Source: Blastocatellia bacterium (GTDB lineage Bacteria > Acidobacteriota > Blastocatellia > Pyrinomonadales > Pyrinomonadaceae). Taken from it: a stretch of DNA of 32,609 nucleotides. The notes below the pieces were generated by a model. The model did no database searches. It saw only the letters and a program-made list of their open reading frames with translations, and had not been told where the DNA came from. A program made the translations under genes and the position numbers. Of the stretch, positions 15,906 to 24,704 are shown piece after piece (position 1 is the first letter of the stretch; each line of letters starts with the position of its first letter). The stretch is taken from positions 1-32,609 of the forward strand of contig JAEUQI010000033.1 of NCBI GenBank assembly GCA_016789145.1, written 5' to 3'.

Positions 15906-17801
15906 GTGTTATTTAGACTTTCAGACATTACAAAATCGTACGGCGGGAACGAGATCTTGCGTGGCGTTTCCTTTCAGGTCAACGTAAACGAAAAGGTCGG
16001 GCTTGTCGGACGTAATGGCGCCGGAAAGACGACGGTTTTTCGTATTCTCACCGGGAAAGAGAGTGCCGATAGCGGTGATGTGATCAAGATGAACGGCCTT
16101 AAACTCGGTCTGCTTGATCAGCACGTTGATTTTGAGTCAGGTGATACTGTTCACACGGCCGCTCTTTCGGCGTTCAAGGAGATTCACGATATCGAAGCCG
16201 AGATGCGCCGGCTCGAGCACCGAATGGCGACTGACTATTCGGAAGAAATCCTGAATAAATACGCTGACCTGCAAAACGCATTTGAGCTCGCCGATGGATT
16301 TACGTACGCGGCACGTGCCGAAGCTATCTTACAAGGAATCGGCTTCGATCGCGATATGTGGGACCACGATGCATCGATGTTGTCGGGCGGGCAGAAGAAT
16401 CGCTTGGGAATGGTCCGAATGCTGCTCTCCGGTGCGGATGTGCTGCTGCTCGATGAGCCTACAAATCATTTAGACGTTCACGCTGTCGAATGGCTCGAAG
16501 AATTCCTAAAGACCTACGACAAGTCTTACGTCGTGATCAGCCACGACCGTTATTTTCTTGATCGAACGACAAATCGCGTGATCGAGATCGATCGTGGACA
16601 AGCCGTAACTTATAAAGGCAATTATTCCGATTATCTCGTTGAGCGGGAATTGAGGCGTGAGCAACAGCAGCGAGAATACGAGAACCAACAATCCCTCATC
16701 AATAAGACTGAAGAATTCATTCGCCGAAACCTCGAAGGTCAAAAGACAAAACAGGCCAAATCGCGACGAAATATGCTCGAGCGTATGGAACGCCTTGAGG
16801 CTGTTCAGAGCGAGAAACACGGCGGCAGCTTTAAACTCAAGAACGTCGAACGAACCGGTAACAATGTGCTCATGACTGAAGAGCTTGCTATCGGCTATGG
16901 AGACAAAGTGCTTGCGAGCGGCATAAATATCTCTCTACATCGTGGCGGCGTTCTCGGTGTGATCGGTGGCAATGGTACCGGCAAAACTACGTTGCTTAAG
17001 ACGCTACTTGGAGAGATCCGCGAGATCGACGGCAAAATACTTTGGGGAACCAAGGTAAATATTGGCTACTATTCGCAGTCGCTCGATGATCTGCACGACG
17101 GTAACACTGTTCTACTGGAATTGAAGAGAATTGCCCCGATGGTCGAATCCGTTGTGCTGCGATCATTCTTGGCTCGATTTCTTTTTTTCGGCGAAGACGT
17201 AGACAAACCGGTGACTGCGCTTTCGGGCGGTGAAAAGGGAAGGCTTGCCTTAGCTAAGCTCATTTACTCGCAAAAGAATGTCCTTATCCTTGATGAGCCG
17301 ACGAACCATCTTGATATTCCCGCTCGCGAGGCACTGGAATCGGCTCTAGACGAATATCCGGGAACGATCATTACGGTCAGCCACGACCGATTCTTCTTAG
17401 ACCGCATCGCATCGCAGATGCTGTCTTTCGAAGACAATGGTCACGTGCTTGACTATCTCGGCAACTACACGGAATTTCACGATTGGCGAGAAGCACGCTT
17501 GAAAGCAGGCTCACTGAATTTCAATGAGAAAAAGACTGTAGAACCGAAAAAGCAGGTTGGATCGAATTCAGGTCTCTCAAAGAATCAACAGCTTCAATTA
17601 GAGAAACGCATTGCAGAGATCGAGAAACTAATTCCAGATCTCGAATCTCAAATATCAGACCTGAACGCTCAAATGTCTCAACCTGAGATCGCCGCTGATT
17701 TTACTCGTTTGAACGAGCTTACCGACAAACTCAAGCAAACCGAAGAAGAAGTGCAACAGCTATATTCGGAGTGGGAATCGGCTGCTGATCAGCTTGGTTA
17801 A
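15906..17801 (+). CDS. ABC-F family ATPase
   Basis: ABC-F proteins are soluble twin-ATPases that act on the ribosome; some rescue stalled elongation and some protect from antibiotics. The 631-residue protein has two ABC domains. The first has Walker A GRNGAGKTT (about 35-43) and LSGGQKNRLGM with LLLDEPTNHLD. The second has GGNGTGKTT and LSGGEKGRLAL with LILDEPTNHLD. Between them lies the charged linker (about 240-290) that reaches the ribosomal P site, and a coiled-coil tail (about 560-631) as in Uup/YdiF types. No membrane domain is present. The GTG at 15906 best matches the usual start; a TTG at 15894 is possible, and neither has a clear ribosome-binding site. Which subfamily it belongs to cannot be told by eye. 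Confidence 0.93.
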   Translation: MLFRLSDITKSYGGNEILRGVSFQVNVNEKVGLVGRNGAGKTTVFRILTGKESADSGDVIKMNGLKLGLLDQHVDFESGDTVHTAALSAFKEIHDIEAEMRRLEHRMATDYSEEILNKYADLQNAFELADGFTYAARAEAILQGIGFDRDMWDHDASMLSGGQKNRLGMVRMLLSGADVLLLDEPTNHLDVHAVEWLEEFLKTYDKSYVVISHDRYFLDRTTNRVIEIDRGQAVTYKGNYSDYLVERELRREQQQREYENQQSLINKTEEFIRRNLEGQKTKQAKSRRNMLERMERLEAVQSEKHGGSFKLKNVERTGNNVLMTEELAIGYGDKVLASGINISLHRGGVLGVIGGNGTGKTTLLKTLLGEIREIDGKILWGTKVNIGYYSQSLDDLHDGNTVLLELKRIAPMVESVVLRSFLARFLFFGEDVDKPVTALSGGEKGRLALAKLIYSQKNVLILDEPTNHLDIPAREALESALDEYPGTIITVSHDRFFLDRIASQMLSFEDNGHVLDYLGNYTEFHDWREARLKAGSLNFNEKKTVEPKKQVGSNSGLSKNQQLQLEKRIAEIEKLIPDLESQISDLNAQMSQPEIAADFTRLNELTDKLKQTEEEVQQLYSEWESAADQLG

Positions 17802-17807
17802 AATTTG

Positions 17808-17880
17808 TGCCCGCTAAGTACGCTTATCTTCAAAAGTAAGAATTATCCTTATTTTGCGTCTCAAGCGTAGTTTGCGGGCA
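17808..17880. terminator. Large three-part hairpin between convergent genes
   Basis: Three nested stems line up with equal spacing: TGCCCGC/GCGGGCA (17808-17814, 17874-17880), ACGCTT/AAGCGT (17820-17825, 17863-17868) and CAAAAgTAAG/CTTATTTTG (17831-17840, 17848-17856). It lies between the ABC-F gene and guaB, which converge on it. It could be a bidirectional terminator or a small palindromic mobile remnant. Confidence 0.65.
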
Positions 17881-17887
17881 ACGCTCT

Positions 17888-19368
<1,481 letters not shown>

Positions 19369-19370
19369 AA

Positions 19371-19400
19371 CAAAAATGCCCGCATTTCGCATACGGGCAT
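19371..19400 (-). terminator. Rho-independent terminator of rodZ
   Basis: Read on the minus strand, ATGCCCG (19400-19394) pairs with CGGGCAT (19382-19376) and is followed by TTTTG. It begins 26 bases after the rodZ stop and ends just before the guaB -10 box. Confidence 0.75.
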
Positions 19401-19426
19401 GTATCAACTTTCTATTTAACCGCACA

Positions 19427-20422
19427 TTATGGGCGATTTGCTGCCGGGGCGGACGTTGCCGCGGGCCTCGGCGTCGCAGTAGGCGGCTGAGGTGTCGGAT
19501 TCGTCGCTGCCGGAACCGAAGGCTTAGCCGCAGGCGTCGGACGTACCGTGGTTTGAGTCGATACAGGAGCCGCAGGAGTGGCTGGAGCGGCAGTGTTTGC
19601 GTTAGACGCAGCTGCCGGTACTTCGGTAGAAACTGCTCCGCTCGACCAGATCTGTGCAAGATTGTCTTTGTTAATTACAAATTCGATGCGTTTATCCGCA
19701 GGCTTCAACGGAGTTGCCGGCAATGCGATCGACTTGCCATTGATCGTCATTTGTACCTTGTCGAAGTTCCATTTGTTGTAGTTGATAGTCAGGCTTTCTT
19801 TAGGCTCGTATATTTGAGACGAACCGGCGCCGATCGTATTCTCGCTCTTGGTGCCGTCAGTTATCGCCGAGATCGGGACCGGAGCATTGATCGCCTTTAT
19901 CTCGACCTTTAGGTTAGCCATTGTTGGCGCAGTCGGATCGTTCGATTGAGGCGAGGTTGCCGAATTTGAATTCTGATTTGATACGTTCGAATTTGTTGTG
20001 GCAGGTTTAGCGACCTCGGATCCGCTACTATTCAGGTAACTTAACCCGAACAAAATAAGCCCTGTCATAGCCGCCAATATGACCACTGCAGTGATGATCG
20101 TCGGAAGCATCGAGCGGCCCGAATTCTCGTCCGTCAATACCTCAGGCTTGTAAACCTTTTGCTCATCAACCAACGCCACGTCCGACGCCGTCGCTTGCCG
20201 TGTATAGTCGGCGACCGCCTCTTGTTCGTTGACACCAACTGCTTTTGCAAATGACTTAACAAATCCCTTATTGAAAATGCCGCCAGGGAGCGGTTTGTAA
20301 TCGTCACGTTCGATCGAGTCGATGTAATGCGGGGAAATGCGTGTTTGTTCAGCTACTTCGCCCACCGAAAGACCTCGTTCTTCGCGGGCTTCGCGCAACT
20401 TTTCACCTAGAGTTTGTGCCAT
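19427..20422 (-). CDS. rodZ: RodZ-like helix-turn-helix membrane protein
   Basis: RodZ links the MreB cytoskeleton to the wall-synthesis machine in rod-shaped cells. The 331-residue protein has the family architecture. A Cro/CI-type HTH domain (about 5-68, from LGEKLREAREERGLSVGEVAEQTRIS) is followed by an acidic juxtamembrane part and one membrane helix (about 103-128). A periplasmic beta domain of the RodZ C-terminal type (about 165-265) comes next. The last 65 residues are an Ala/Pro/Thr-rich tail that probably reaches into the cell wall. It is divergent from the BMC operon across 188 bases. A role as a DNA-binding regulator is less likely because the HTH of RodZ binds MreB. Confidence 0.86.
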   Translation of the reverse strand: MAQTLGEKLREAREERGLSVGEVAEQTRISPHYIDSIERDDYKPLPGGIFNKGFVKSFAKAVGVNEQEAVADYTRQATASDVALVDEQKVYKPEVLTDENSGRSMLPTIITAVVILAAMTGLILFGLSYLNSSGSEVAKPATTNSNVSNQNSNSATSPQSNDPTAPTMANLKVEIKAINAPVPISAITDGTKSENTIGAGSSQIYEPKESLTINYNKWNFDKVQMTINGKSIALPATPLKPADKRIEFVINKDNLAQIWSSGAVSTEVPAAASNANTAAPATPAAPVSTQTTVRPTPAAKPSVPAATNPTPQPPTATPRPAATSAPAANRP

Positions 20423-20467
20423 TTATTGAGTGCCTGAACAGCGAAAAAGACAGTGTTCTTGCCATAA

Positions 20468-20497
20468 AATATATCGTTGTTGAAACGGCTATGTCAA
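20468..20497 (-). promoter_or_regulatory. Sigma70 promoter for rodZ
   Basis: Minus-strand TTGACA (20497-20492) and TATATT (20473-20468) are separated by 18 bases. The start would lie about 40 bases before the rodZ ATG. On the plus strand of the same gap only a weak pair (TTGAAA at 20518, TAGGAT at 20543, spacer 19) and a small inverted repeat TTAGG/CCTAA (20562-20577) are seen for the BMC operon. Confidence 0.65.
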
Positions 20498-20610
20498 TGC
20501 AGTTCGCCTAGTTTGCATTGAAAGGCGTCAGCTTGCTTTTAGTAGGATTCGCGTGGTAGTTTTAGGCATTGTCCTAAGTAAAGATGGTTTAGCTCAAGTT
20601 GAGGAATAAT

Positions 20611-21003
20611 ATGAGTTTAGAAGCTCTCGGAATGGTCGAGACAAAGGGTTTTGTTGCTGCTGTGGAAGCAGCAGACGCAATGGTCAAAGCTGCGAATGTA
20701 CAGCTCGTGGGCAAAGAGTATATTGGTGCCGGCTTCGTGACGATCTTTGTTCGCGGTGATGTAGGTGCCGTAAAGGCTGCAACCGACGCAGGTGCTGCAG
20801 CGGCGCGGCGTGTTGGTGAACTCATCAGTGTCCACGTCATACCGCGTCCGCACAGCGAAGTCGAACGTGTATTGCCGACAGGCGGCAAGGTTGGATTGAG
20901 TCCTGATGAAAAGGCTCTTTCCGGCGGCGGAAAACAACTTGGCTCAGGCACCGGCACAGGCTCGACCGATTCAGTTTCAGGCAACAAATCGAAGACTCGC
21001 TAG
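20611..21003 (+). CDS. BMC-H microcompartment shell protein, first copy
   Basis: BMC-H proteins form the hexagonal tiles of microcompartment shells; the central pore passes small metabolites. The first 90 of 130 residues are a PduA/EutM-type domain, with [20 protein letters not shown] at the start, [15 protein letters not shown] in the middle and VHVIPRPH near the end. The pore loop is Y37-I-G-A-G41, so the Lys and Ser seen in PduA (KIGSG) are replaced by Tyr and Ala. A 40-residue Gly/Ser/Thr-rich tail follows, ending in basic residues; such a tail could lie on the shell face. The ATG at 20611 follows GAGG by 6 bases. It is the first gene of a five-gene operon with an aldehyde dehydrogenase. 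Confidence 0.95.
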   Translation: MSLEALGMVETKGFVAAVEAADAMVKAANVQLVGKEYIGAGFVTIFVRGDVGAVKAATDAGAAAARRVGELISVHVIPRPHSEVERVLPTGGKVGLSPDEKALSGGGKQLGSGTGTGSTDSVSGNKSKTR

Positions 21004-21029
21004 TGATCGGTTTCTCGATCGAATAGTCA

Positions 21030-22742
21030 ATGAGCGACAAAGATCTGGCAGCACAGCAAGAGGCGCGTGATGCGGTCGAGGCGGCGTTTGCCGCATTCGA
21101 CATTGTCTCGCGCTTTGATCAAGAGCAGGTCGACACGATCTGCGCTGCGATGTCGCGTGTCGCGTTGGCAGAAGCCGCCCGGCTCGGCCAAATGGCGCAC
21201 GAGGAAACCGGTTTTGGTAAGGCTGAGGATAAATACCAAAAGAATCGCTTTGCCGCTGAGGATGTCTGGAATCACTTTAAGAACCTGAAGACGGTCGGTG
21301 TAATCAACGACACGCCCGGTATCGTTGAAGTTGCGAGCCCGCGAGGTGTGGTCGCGGCGATCATCCCTTCGACAAATCCTACTTCAACGGCGATATTCAA
21401 GATAATCATCGCGATCAAATCGAGAAATACCATCGTTCTATCGCCCCATCCTTCCGCCGCTAAATGTATCGCGGAGACCGCGAGACTGATGCGCGACGAA
21501 GCGATCAAACACGGACTGCCCGCCGACGCGATAAAGTGCCTCACTTTGACAACTATAGAGGGCACTGAGGCGCTGATGAAGCATAAGCGAACGGCAGTGA
21601 TCCTCGCAACGGGCGGCACGGGCTTGGTCAGAGCAGCTTATTCTTCAGGAAAACCAGCATTCGGAGTTGGTCCTGGTAACGTGCCTTCATTCGTAGAACG
21701 AACAGCAGATATTGCAAAGGCGGCGAGCGACATACTAACAGGTACATGTTTTGATAACGGAACTATATGTGCGTCTGAGCAATCGGTGGTTGCGGATGCA
21801 CCTATTGAAAAAGAACTGAGGGAGCAGTTCAAGGCTCAAGGCGGGCATTTTCTTACTGAGGCAGAGGCAGTAGCAGTTGGTAAGGTCCTGCTTACGCCGC
21901 AACGTACTCTAAACGCCGGGATCGTCGGCAAATCGGCGGCGTTCATCGCCGAATTGGCGGGCATCACGGTCCCGAGTGGAACTCGTTGCCTGATAGCCGA
22001 TTGTGCCGGAGTCGGGCGTGATTTTCCGTGGTCAATAGAAAAGCTGTCGCCGACATTGGCATTTTTCGTCGTGGACGGCGTGAAGGCCGGTGCCGATAAA
22101 TGTTTTGAGATCTTGCGCTTTGGCGGAATGGGACATACGGCAGGAATGCATACGCGAGATCGAAATGCTGCCATCGAGTATGGCATGCAAATGCCTGCCG
22201 CACGCGTGATAATCAATTCGCCGACGACACATGGCGCTATAGGATTCTCGACAGACCTGGATCCATCAATGACGTTGGGCTGCGGTTCGTGGGGCGGCAA
22301 TGTTACGTCGGACAACGTTTCGCCACGGCATTTGATGGACATTAAACGTGTAGCATTCGAAACCAAGCCGATGGCTCGGTCAGCACCGGCTACAAAGCCC
22401 GTCGAAGCCGTCGCAACTCCGACGCCAAGAAAGTCTGTAAAACGCGAGGAAATTGCCGCGCTTGTCGATTCTTATTTGAGCAAGTTTGGGGCATCCGCAT
22501 CTGTCGAAACACCGGTTGAAAAGCCGGTCGAGACGCCTCGGCAAACAGTAGTGCATCACGTATTCCCACCGGCGGTAAGTGAGGAAGATAAGCCTGTTGT
22601 CCCTCTCGATTTCGTTAGTGAAGACGACGTGCGCAGAGCGATCGGCAATGGTAAGAAGATCCCGATCACAAAAAAGACAATATTAACTCCGTCCGCTCGT
22701 GATCTCGGCGAGGAAAAGGAGGTCTTTCACCTAGTTAGCTGA
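21030..22742 (+). CDS. CoA-acylating-type aldehyde dehydrogenase with microcompartment-targeting C-terminal extension
   Basis: The core (about 1-450) is an acylating aldehyde dehydrogenase, converting an aldehyde plus CoA and NAD+ to acyl-CoA. The nucleophile is Cys247 in [11 protein letters not shown], which looks like the AdhE N-terminal domain and differs from the NNLPCIAEK pattern of EutE/PduP. Other marks are PSTNPTST (113-120), GGTG (195-198) and GVGPGNVP (212-219). About 120 extra residues follow. An amphipathic helix [18 protein letters not shown] (470-487) lies between Pro/Thr/Ala-rich linkers, as encapsulation peptides do. A second tail (about 528-562) has EDDVRRAI and [11 protein letters not shown]. 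Its position between two shell genes supports encapsulation. No phosphotransacylase or alcohol dehydrogenase is nearby. The aldehyde it uses is unknown. Confidence 0.93.
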   Translation: MSDKDLAAQQEARDAVEAAFAAFDIVSRFDQEQVDTICAAMSRVALAEAARLGQMAHEETGFGKAEDKYQKNRFAAEDVWNHFKNLKTVGVINDTPGIVEVASPRGVVAAIIPSTNPTSTAIFKIIIAIKSRNTIVLSPHPSAAKCIAETARLMRDEAIKHGLPADAIKCLTLTTIEGTEALMKHKRTAVILATGGTGLVRAAYSSGKPAFGVGPGNVPSFVERTADIAKAASDILTGTCFDNGTICASEQSVVADAPIEKELREQFKAQGGHFLTEAEAVAVGKVLLTPQRTLNAGIVGKSAAFIAELAGITVPSGTRCLIADCAGVGRDFPWSIEKLSPTLAFFVVDGVKAGADKCFEILRFGGMGHTAGMHTRDRNAAIEYGMQMPAARVIINSPTTHGAIGFSTDLDPSMTLGCGSWGGNVTSDNVSPRHLMDIKRVAFETKPMARSAPATKPVEAVATPTPRKSVKREEIAALVDSYLSKFGASASVETPVEKPVETPRQTVVHHVFPPAVSEEDKPVVPLDFVSEDDVRRAIGNGKKIPITKKTILTPSARDLGEEKEVFHLVS

Positions 22743-22747
22743 TCGTG

Positions 22748-23143
22748 ATGGCAGAGGCTCTATCGACATTGGAAAGGTGTGCAGAGTGTGACGCTGACGT
22801 TCGCGAGGGCACGCAATTTTGCTATAACTGCGGCAAGAGCGTTTTGGTTCCGCAACCTGATCCCGAAGAGGTGAAGGTTGACAGTGAGGCTCTGGAAACA
22901 GTGCCCGAGACGGATGAAATAGTCTCGGCTGACGACACGAAAGATCTTGAGAATGCTGACAAGGCGGCCCGACGCGCATCTGCGGCGTTGGAGAGGAAAC
23001 GTTCGCGAGTCAGTTCTAAACGCCAAACAAAAGTAGTTTGGGAGGCTCCGGGGCCATCTGCAGATCGGGTTTATCTATTGATCTGTATCTTGCTTTTTGT
23101 GATCGCGGTCGCTGTGGTTGCGTTGACGACGTTTCTAAAATAG
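22748..23143 (+). CDS. Tail-anchored zinc-ribbon protein of the BMC operon
   Basis: I do not recognise a named family. The 131-residue protein begins with a zinc ribbon (Cys11, Cys14, Cys25, Cys28: CAEC and CYNC). An acidic stretch (about 38-70) and a basic Arg/Lys-rich stretch (about 71-96) follow. It ends in one hydrophobic helix (about 108-129) with a single Lys after it, so it should be anchored by its tail with the ribbon in the cytoplasm. The ATG at 22748 lies 5 bases after the dehydrogenase stop, which indicates tight coupling (a GTG one codon earlier is possible). A job in tying the microcompartment or its enzyme to the membrane is a guess from position. Confidence 0.85.
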   Translation: MAEALSTLERCAECDADVREGTQFCYNCGKSVLVPQPDPEEVKVDSEALETVPETDEIVSADDTKDLENADKAARRASAALERKRSRVSSKRQTKVVWEAPGPSADRVYLLICILLFVIAVAVVALTTFLK

Positions 23144-23152
23144 CATCTTGCT

Positions 23153-23251
23153 ATGCTGACGGCGACATTTGTATTTTCTATTGCCATATTCGCAGGGATA
23201 GCGTTCCTTGCGTTGATGATGTTCCTGTATTTGAAGCGGAGGCGAAAGTAG
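23153..23251 (+). CDS. 32-residue single-pass membrane peptide in the BMC operon
   Basis: This short frame encodes one hydrophobic helix (about residues 4-27) followed by LKRRRK, the pattern of a membrane peptide with its basic C-terminus in the cytoplasm. It starts 9 bases after the zinc-ribbon gene and ends 15 bases before the second shell gene, filling what would otherwise be an empty gap in the operon. No ribosome-binding site is clear, so coupling to the upstream gene is likely if it is translated. Its length makes chance possible, but the composition and fit in the operon favour a real gene. Function unknown. Confidence 0.55.
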   Translation: MLTATFVFSIAIFAGIAFLALMMFLYLKRRRK

Positions 23252-23266
23252 CCGCGAAACAACGAT

Positions 23267-23584
23267 ATGCAAGCACTTGGGATGGTTGAATGTTTTGGCC
23301 TTGTCGCAATGATCGAGGCTGCCGACGCGATGGTCAAGGCCGCGAATGTAAAGCTCGTCGGCTATGAAAAGGTCGACGCAGGGCTTGTCACGGCCATCGT
23401 GCGAGGCGAAGTTGGAGCCGTAAAGGCTGCTGTCGATGCAGGGGCGGCAGCCGCAAGACGTGTCGGCACCGTAACGGCAGTGCACGTGATACCGCGTCCG
23501 CATGACGAGGTCGACGAGGGGATTCCGGTTCTTGTCACAGGGGAAACTACAAGGAAGAAGATTTCGGGTAGCGTACCTGAGTAG
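23267..23584 (+). CDS. BMC-H microcompartment shell protein, second copy
   Basis: The 105-residue protein is a near-minimal PduA/EutM-type shell protein and a close relative of the first copy; long blocks such as [11 protein letters not shown] and [11 protein letters not shown] are identical. The pore loop differs: K35-V-D-A-G39. It keeps the Lys found in PduA but places an Asp where Gly is usual. Its tail is short (about 85-105) and unlike that of the first copy. It lacks the Gly/Ser-rich extension. The two proteins could form separate or mixed hexamers with different selectivity. It is the last gene of the operon, 19 bases before a terminator. Confidence 0.94.
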   Translation: MQALGMVECFGLVAMIEAADAMVKAANVKLVGYEKVDAGLVTAIVRGEVGAVKAAVDAGAAAARRVGTVTAVHVIPRPHDEVDEGIPVLVTGETTRKKISGSVPE

Positions 23585-23603
23585 TAAGATTGTGCAGAGA
23601 AAG

Positions 23604-23629
23604 AAAGAGGTGCTTGGCACCTCTTTTTT
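23604..23629. terminator. Bidirectional terminator between BMC operon and VWFA genes
   Basis: AAAGAGGTGC (23604-23613) and GCACCTCTTT (23617-23626) form a perfect 10-bp stem with a TTG loop, followed by T's on the plus strand and by CTTTCTTTCT on the minus strand. It stops the BMC operon and, from the other side, the VWFA operon. Confidence 0.9.
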
Positions 23630-24694
23630 CTATGGCTTAGTTGTTGTTGCGGTAGCTGGTTTTGCGGGAGTTTCTGCTTCCGCGGTGCGTCCCGCACGTG
23701 TGATTGGAATTCGCTTCTCCTTGTTGGGTCCATCGGCTACTTGAACTTTGATCGAGCGGAAAGTGCCATCCTTACGATCGTTTGTCGGGACGTAGCCGAT
23801 CGAGAACTGGGTTCTCAATTCTGCTCCAATGTCTTTTGCAATTCCTGCCAATTCGTCTACAGAATTCGGGAAATACGCCTTGCCGCCGGTTTCCGTCGCC
23901 ATACGCTCGAGGTAGGATTTTGCCTTGCTCTGAGCGCTCTTTCTGATAATACTGCCTTCGCTGCTTAGCTCCGAAACGAATCCGATCACGTAGATCTGAG
24001 TCTCAGATTCTCTCAAAAGATCGAAGAGCTGTTTGTCACTATAAAAGCTATCGCGGTCCTCACCGTCCGTTACCAAGATTATAGCTCGGCGTTTTCGGTC
24101 CACTGCCTTCGAGCTTTTCTCGTAATCTTCGACATTCTCGACGGCAAGATATACGGCGTCGGTAATGGCTGTCTGACCGCCTTCGATAAATAGATTGTCC
24201 AACGAGTCATTCAGGTCGGCCTTATTCGATGTGAAATCCTGCTCGATGCTTATCTTATCCTTGCCTACGAATCGGATTAGCTGTGTTTCATCGTTTGGGC
24301 CGTTAGAACTGACAAGGATCTTGCCAGCTTCAATGACCTTTTCGAGTTGCGAACGCAACGATCCGGAATTGTCGACTACGATCGCATAATTCGTTGGCAG
24401 TTCTGACCTTGAAAAGAACTCGATCTGCTGCTGAACATTGTCTTCGAAGATCTTGAAATCGGACTCAGAGAGCTTATTCACCGGCCTTCCGGCTCGGTCG
24501 ATAACACGAACGCTGATATTTACGAGTTCAGTATCGACCTTGTAAACAGTGTCGTCCTCCAGCACATTTGGAGTGGGCTTTGGAGTAGGGGTCGGCGAAG
24601 GACTAGCCTGTGCGAACGCCTGGTTTCCCGCTTGCGGCAAGAATACTACGCCGAGAGAAACAAAAACTGCTACAACGAAAAGTGTACGCTTCAT
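23630..24694 (-). CDS. Secreted VWFA-domain protein of acidobacterial type, second in operon
   Basis: The 354-residue protein has a signal peptide (about 1-29, ending AFAQA), a Pro/Ser/Thr linker, and a strand-rich segment (about 50-98) with the DRAGRPVNKLSESDFKIFEDN pattern. A von Willebrand A domain (about 102-300) follows. Its metal site (MIDAS) is intact: DNSGS at 108-112, Thr175, Asp179, and VTDGED. This matches the VWFA-related family that is greatly expanded in Acidobacteriota. Its function is unknown; such domains usually bind proteins. The C-terminal 40 residues are Lys/Ala/Thr-rich. The ATG follows AGGA by 8 bases and lies 10 bases after the upstream VWFA gene. It converges on the BMC operon. 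Confidence 0.9.
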   Translation of the reverse strand: MKRTLFVVAVFVSLGVVFLPQAGNQAFAQASPSPTPTPKPTPNVLEDDTVYKVDTELVNISVRVIDRAGRPVNKLSESDFKIFEDNVQQQIEFFSRSELPTNYAIVVDNSGSLRSQLEKVIEAGKILVSSNGPNDETQLIRFVGKDKISIEQDFTSNKADLNDSLDNLFIEGGQTAITDAVYLAVENVEDYEKSSKAVDRKRRAIILVTDGEDRDSFYSDKQLFDLLRESETQIYVIGFVSELSSEGSIIRKSAQSKAKSYLERMATETGGKAYFPNSVDELAGIAKDIGAELRTQFSIGYVPTNDRKDGTFRSIKVQVADGPNKEKRIPITRAGRTAEAETPAKPATATTTKP

Positions 24695-24704
24695 TTACTT
24701 TTTC

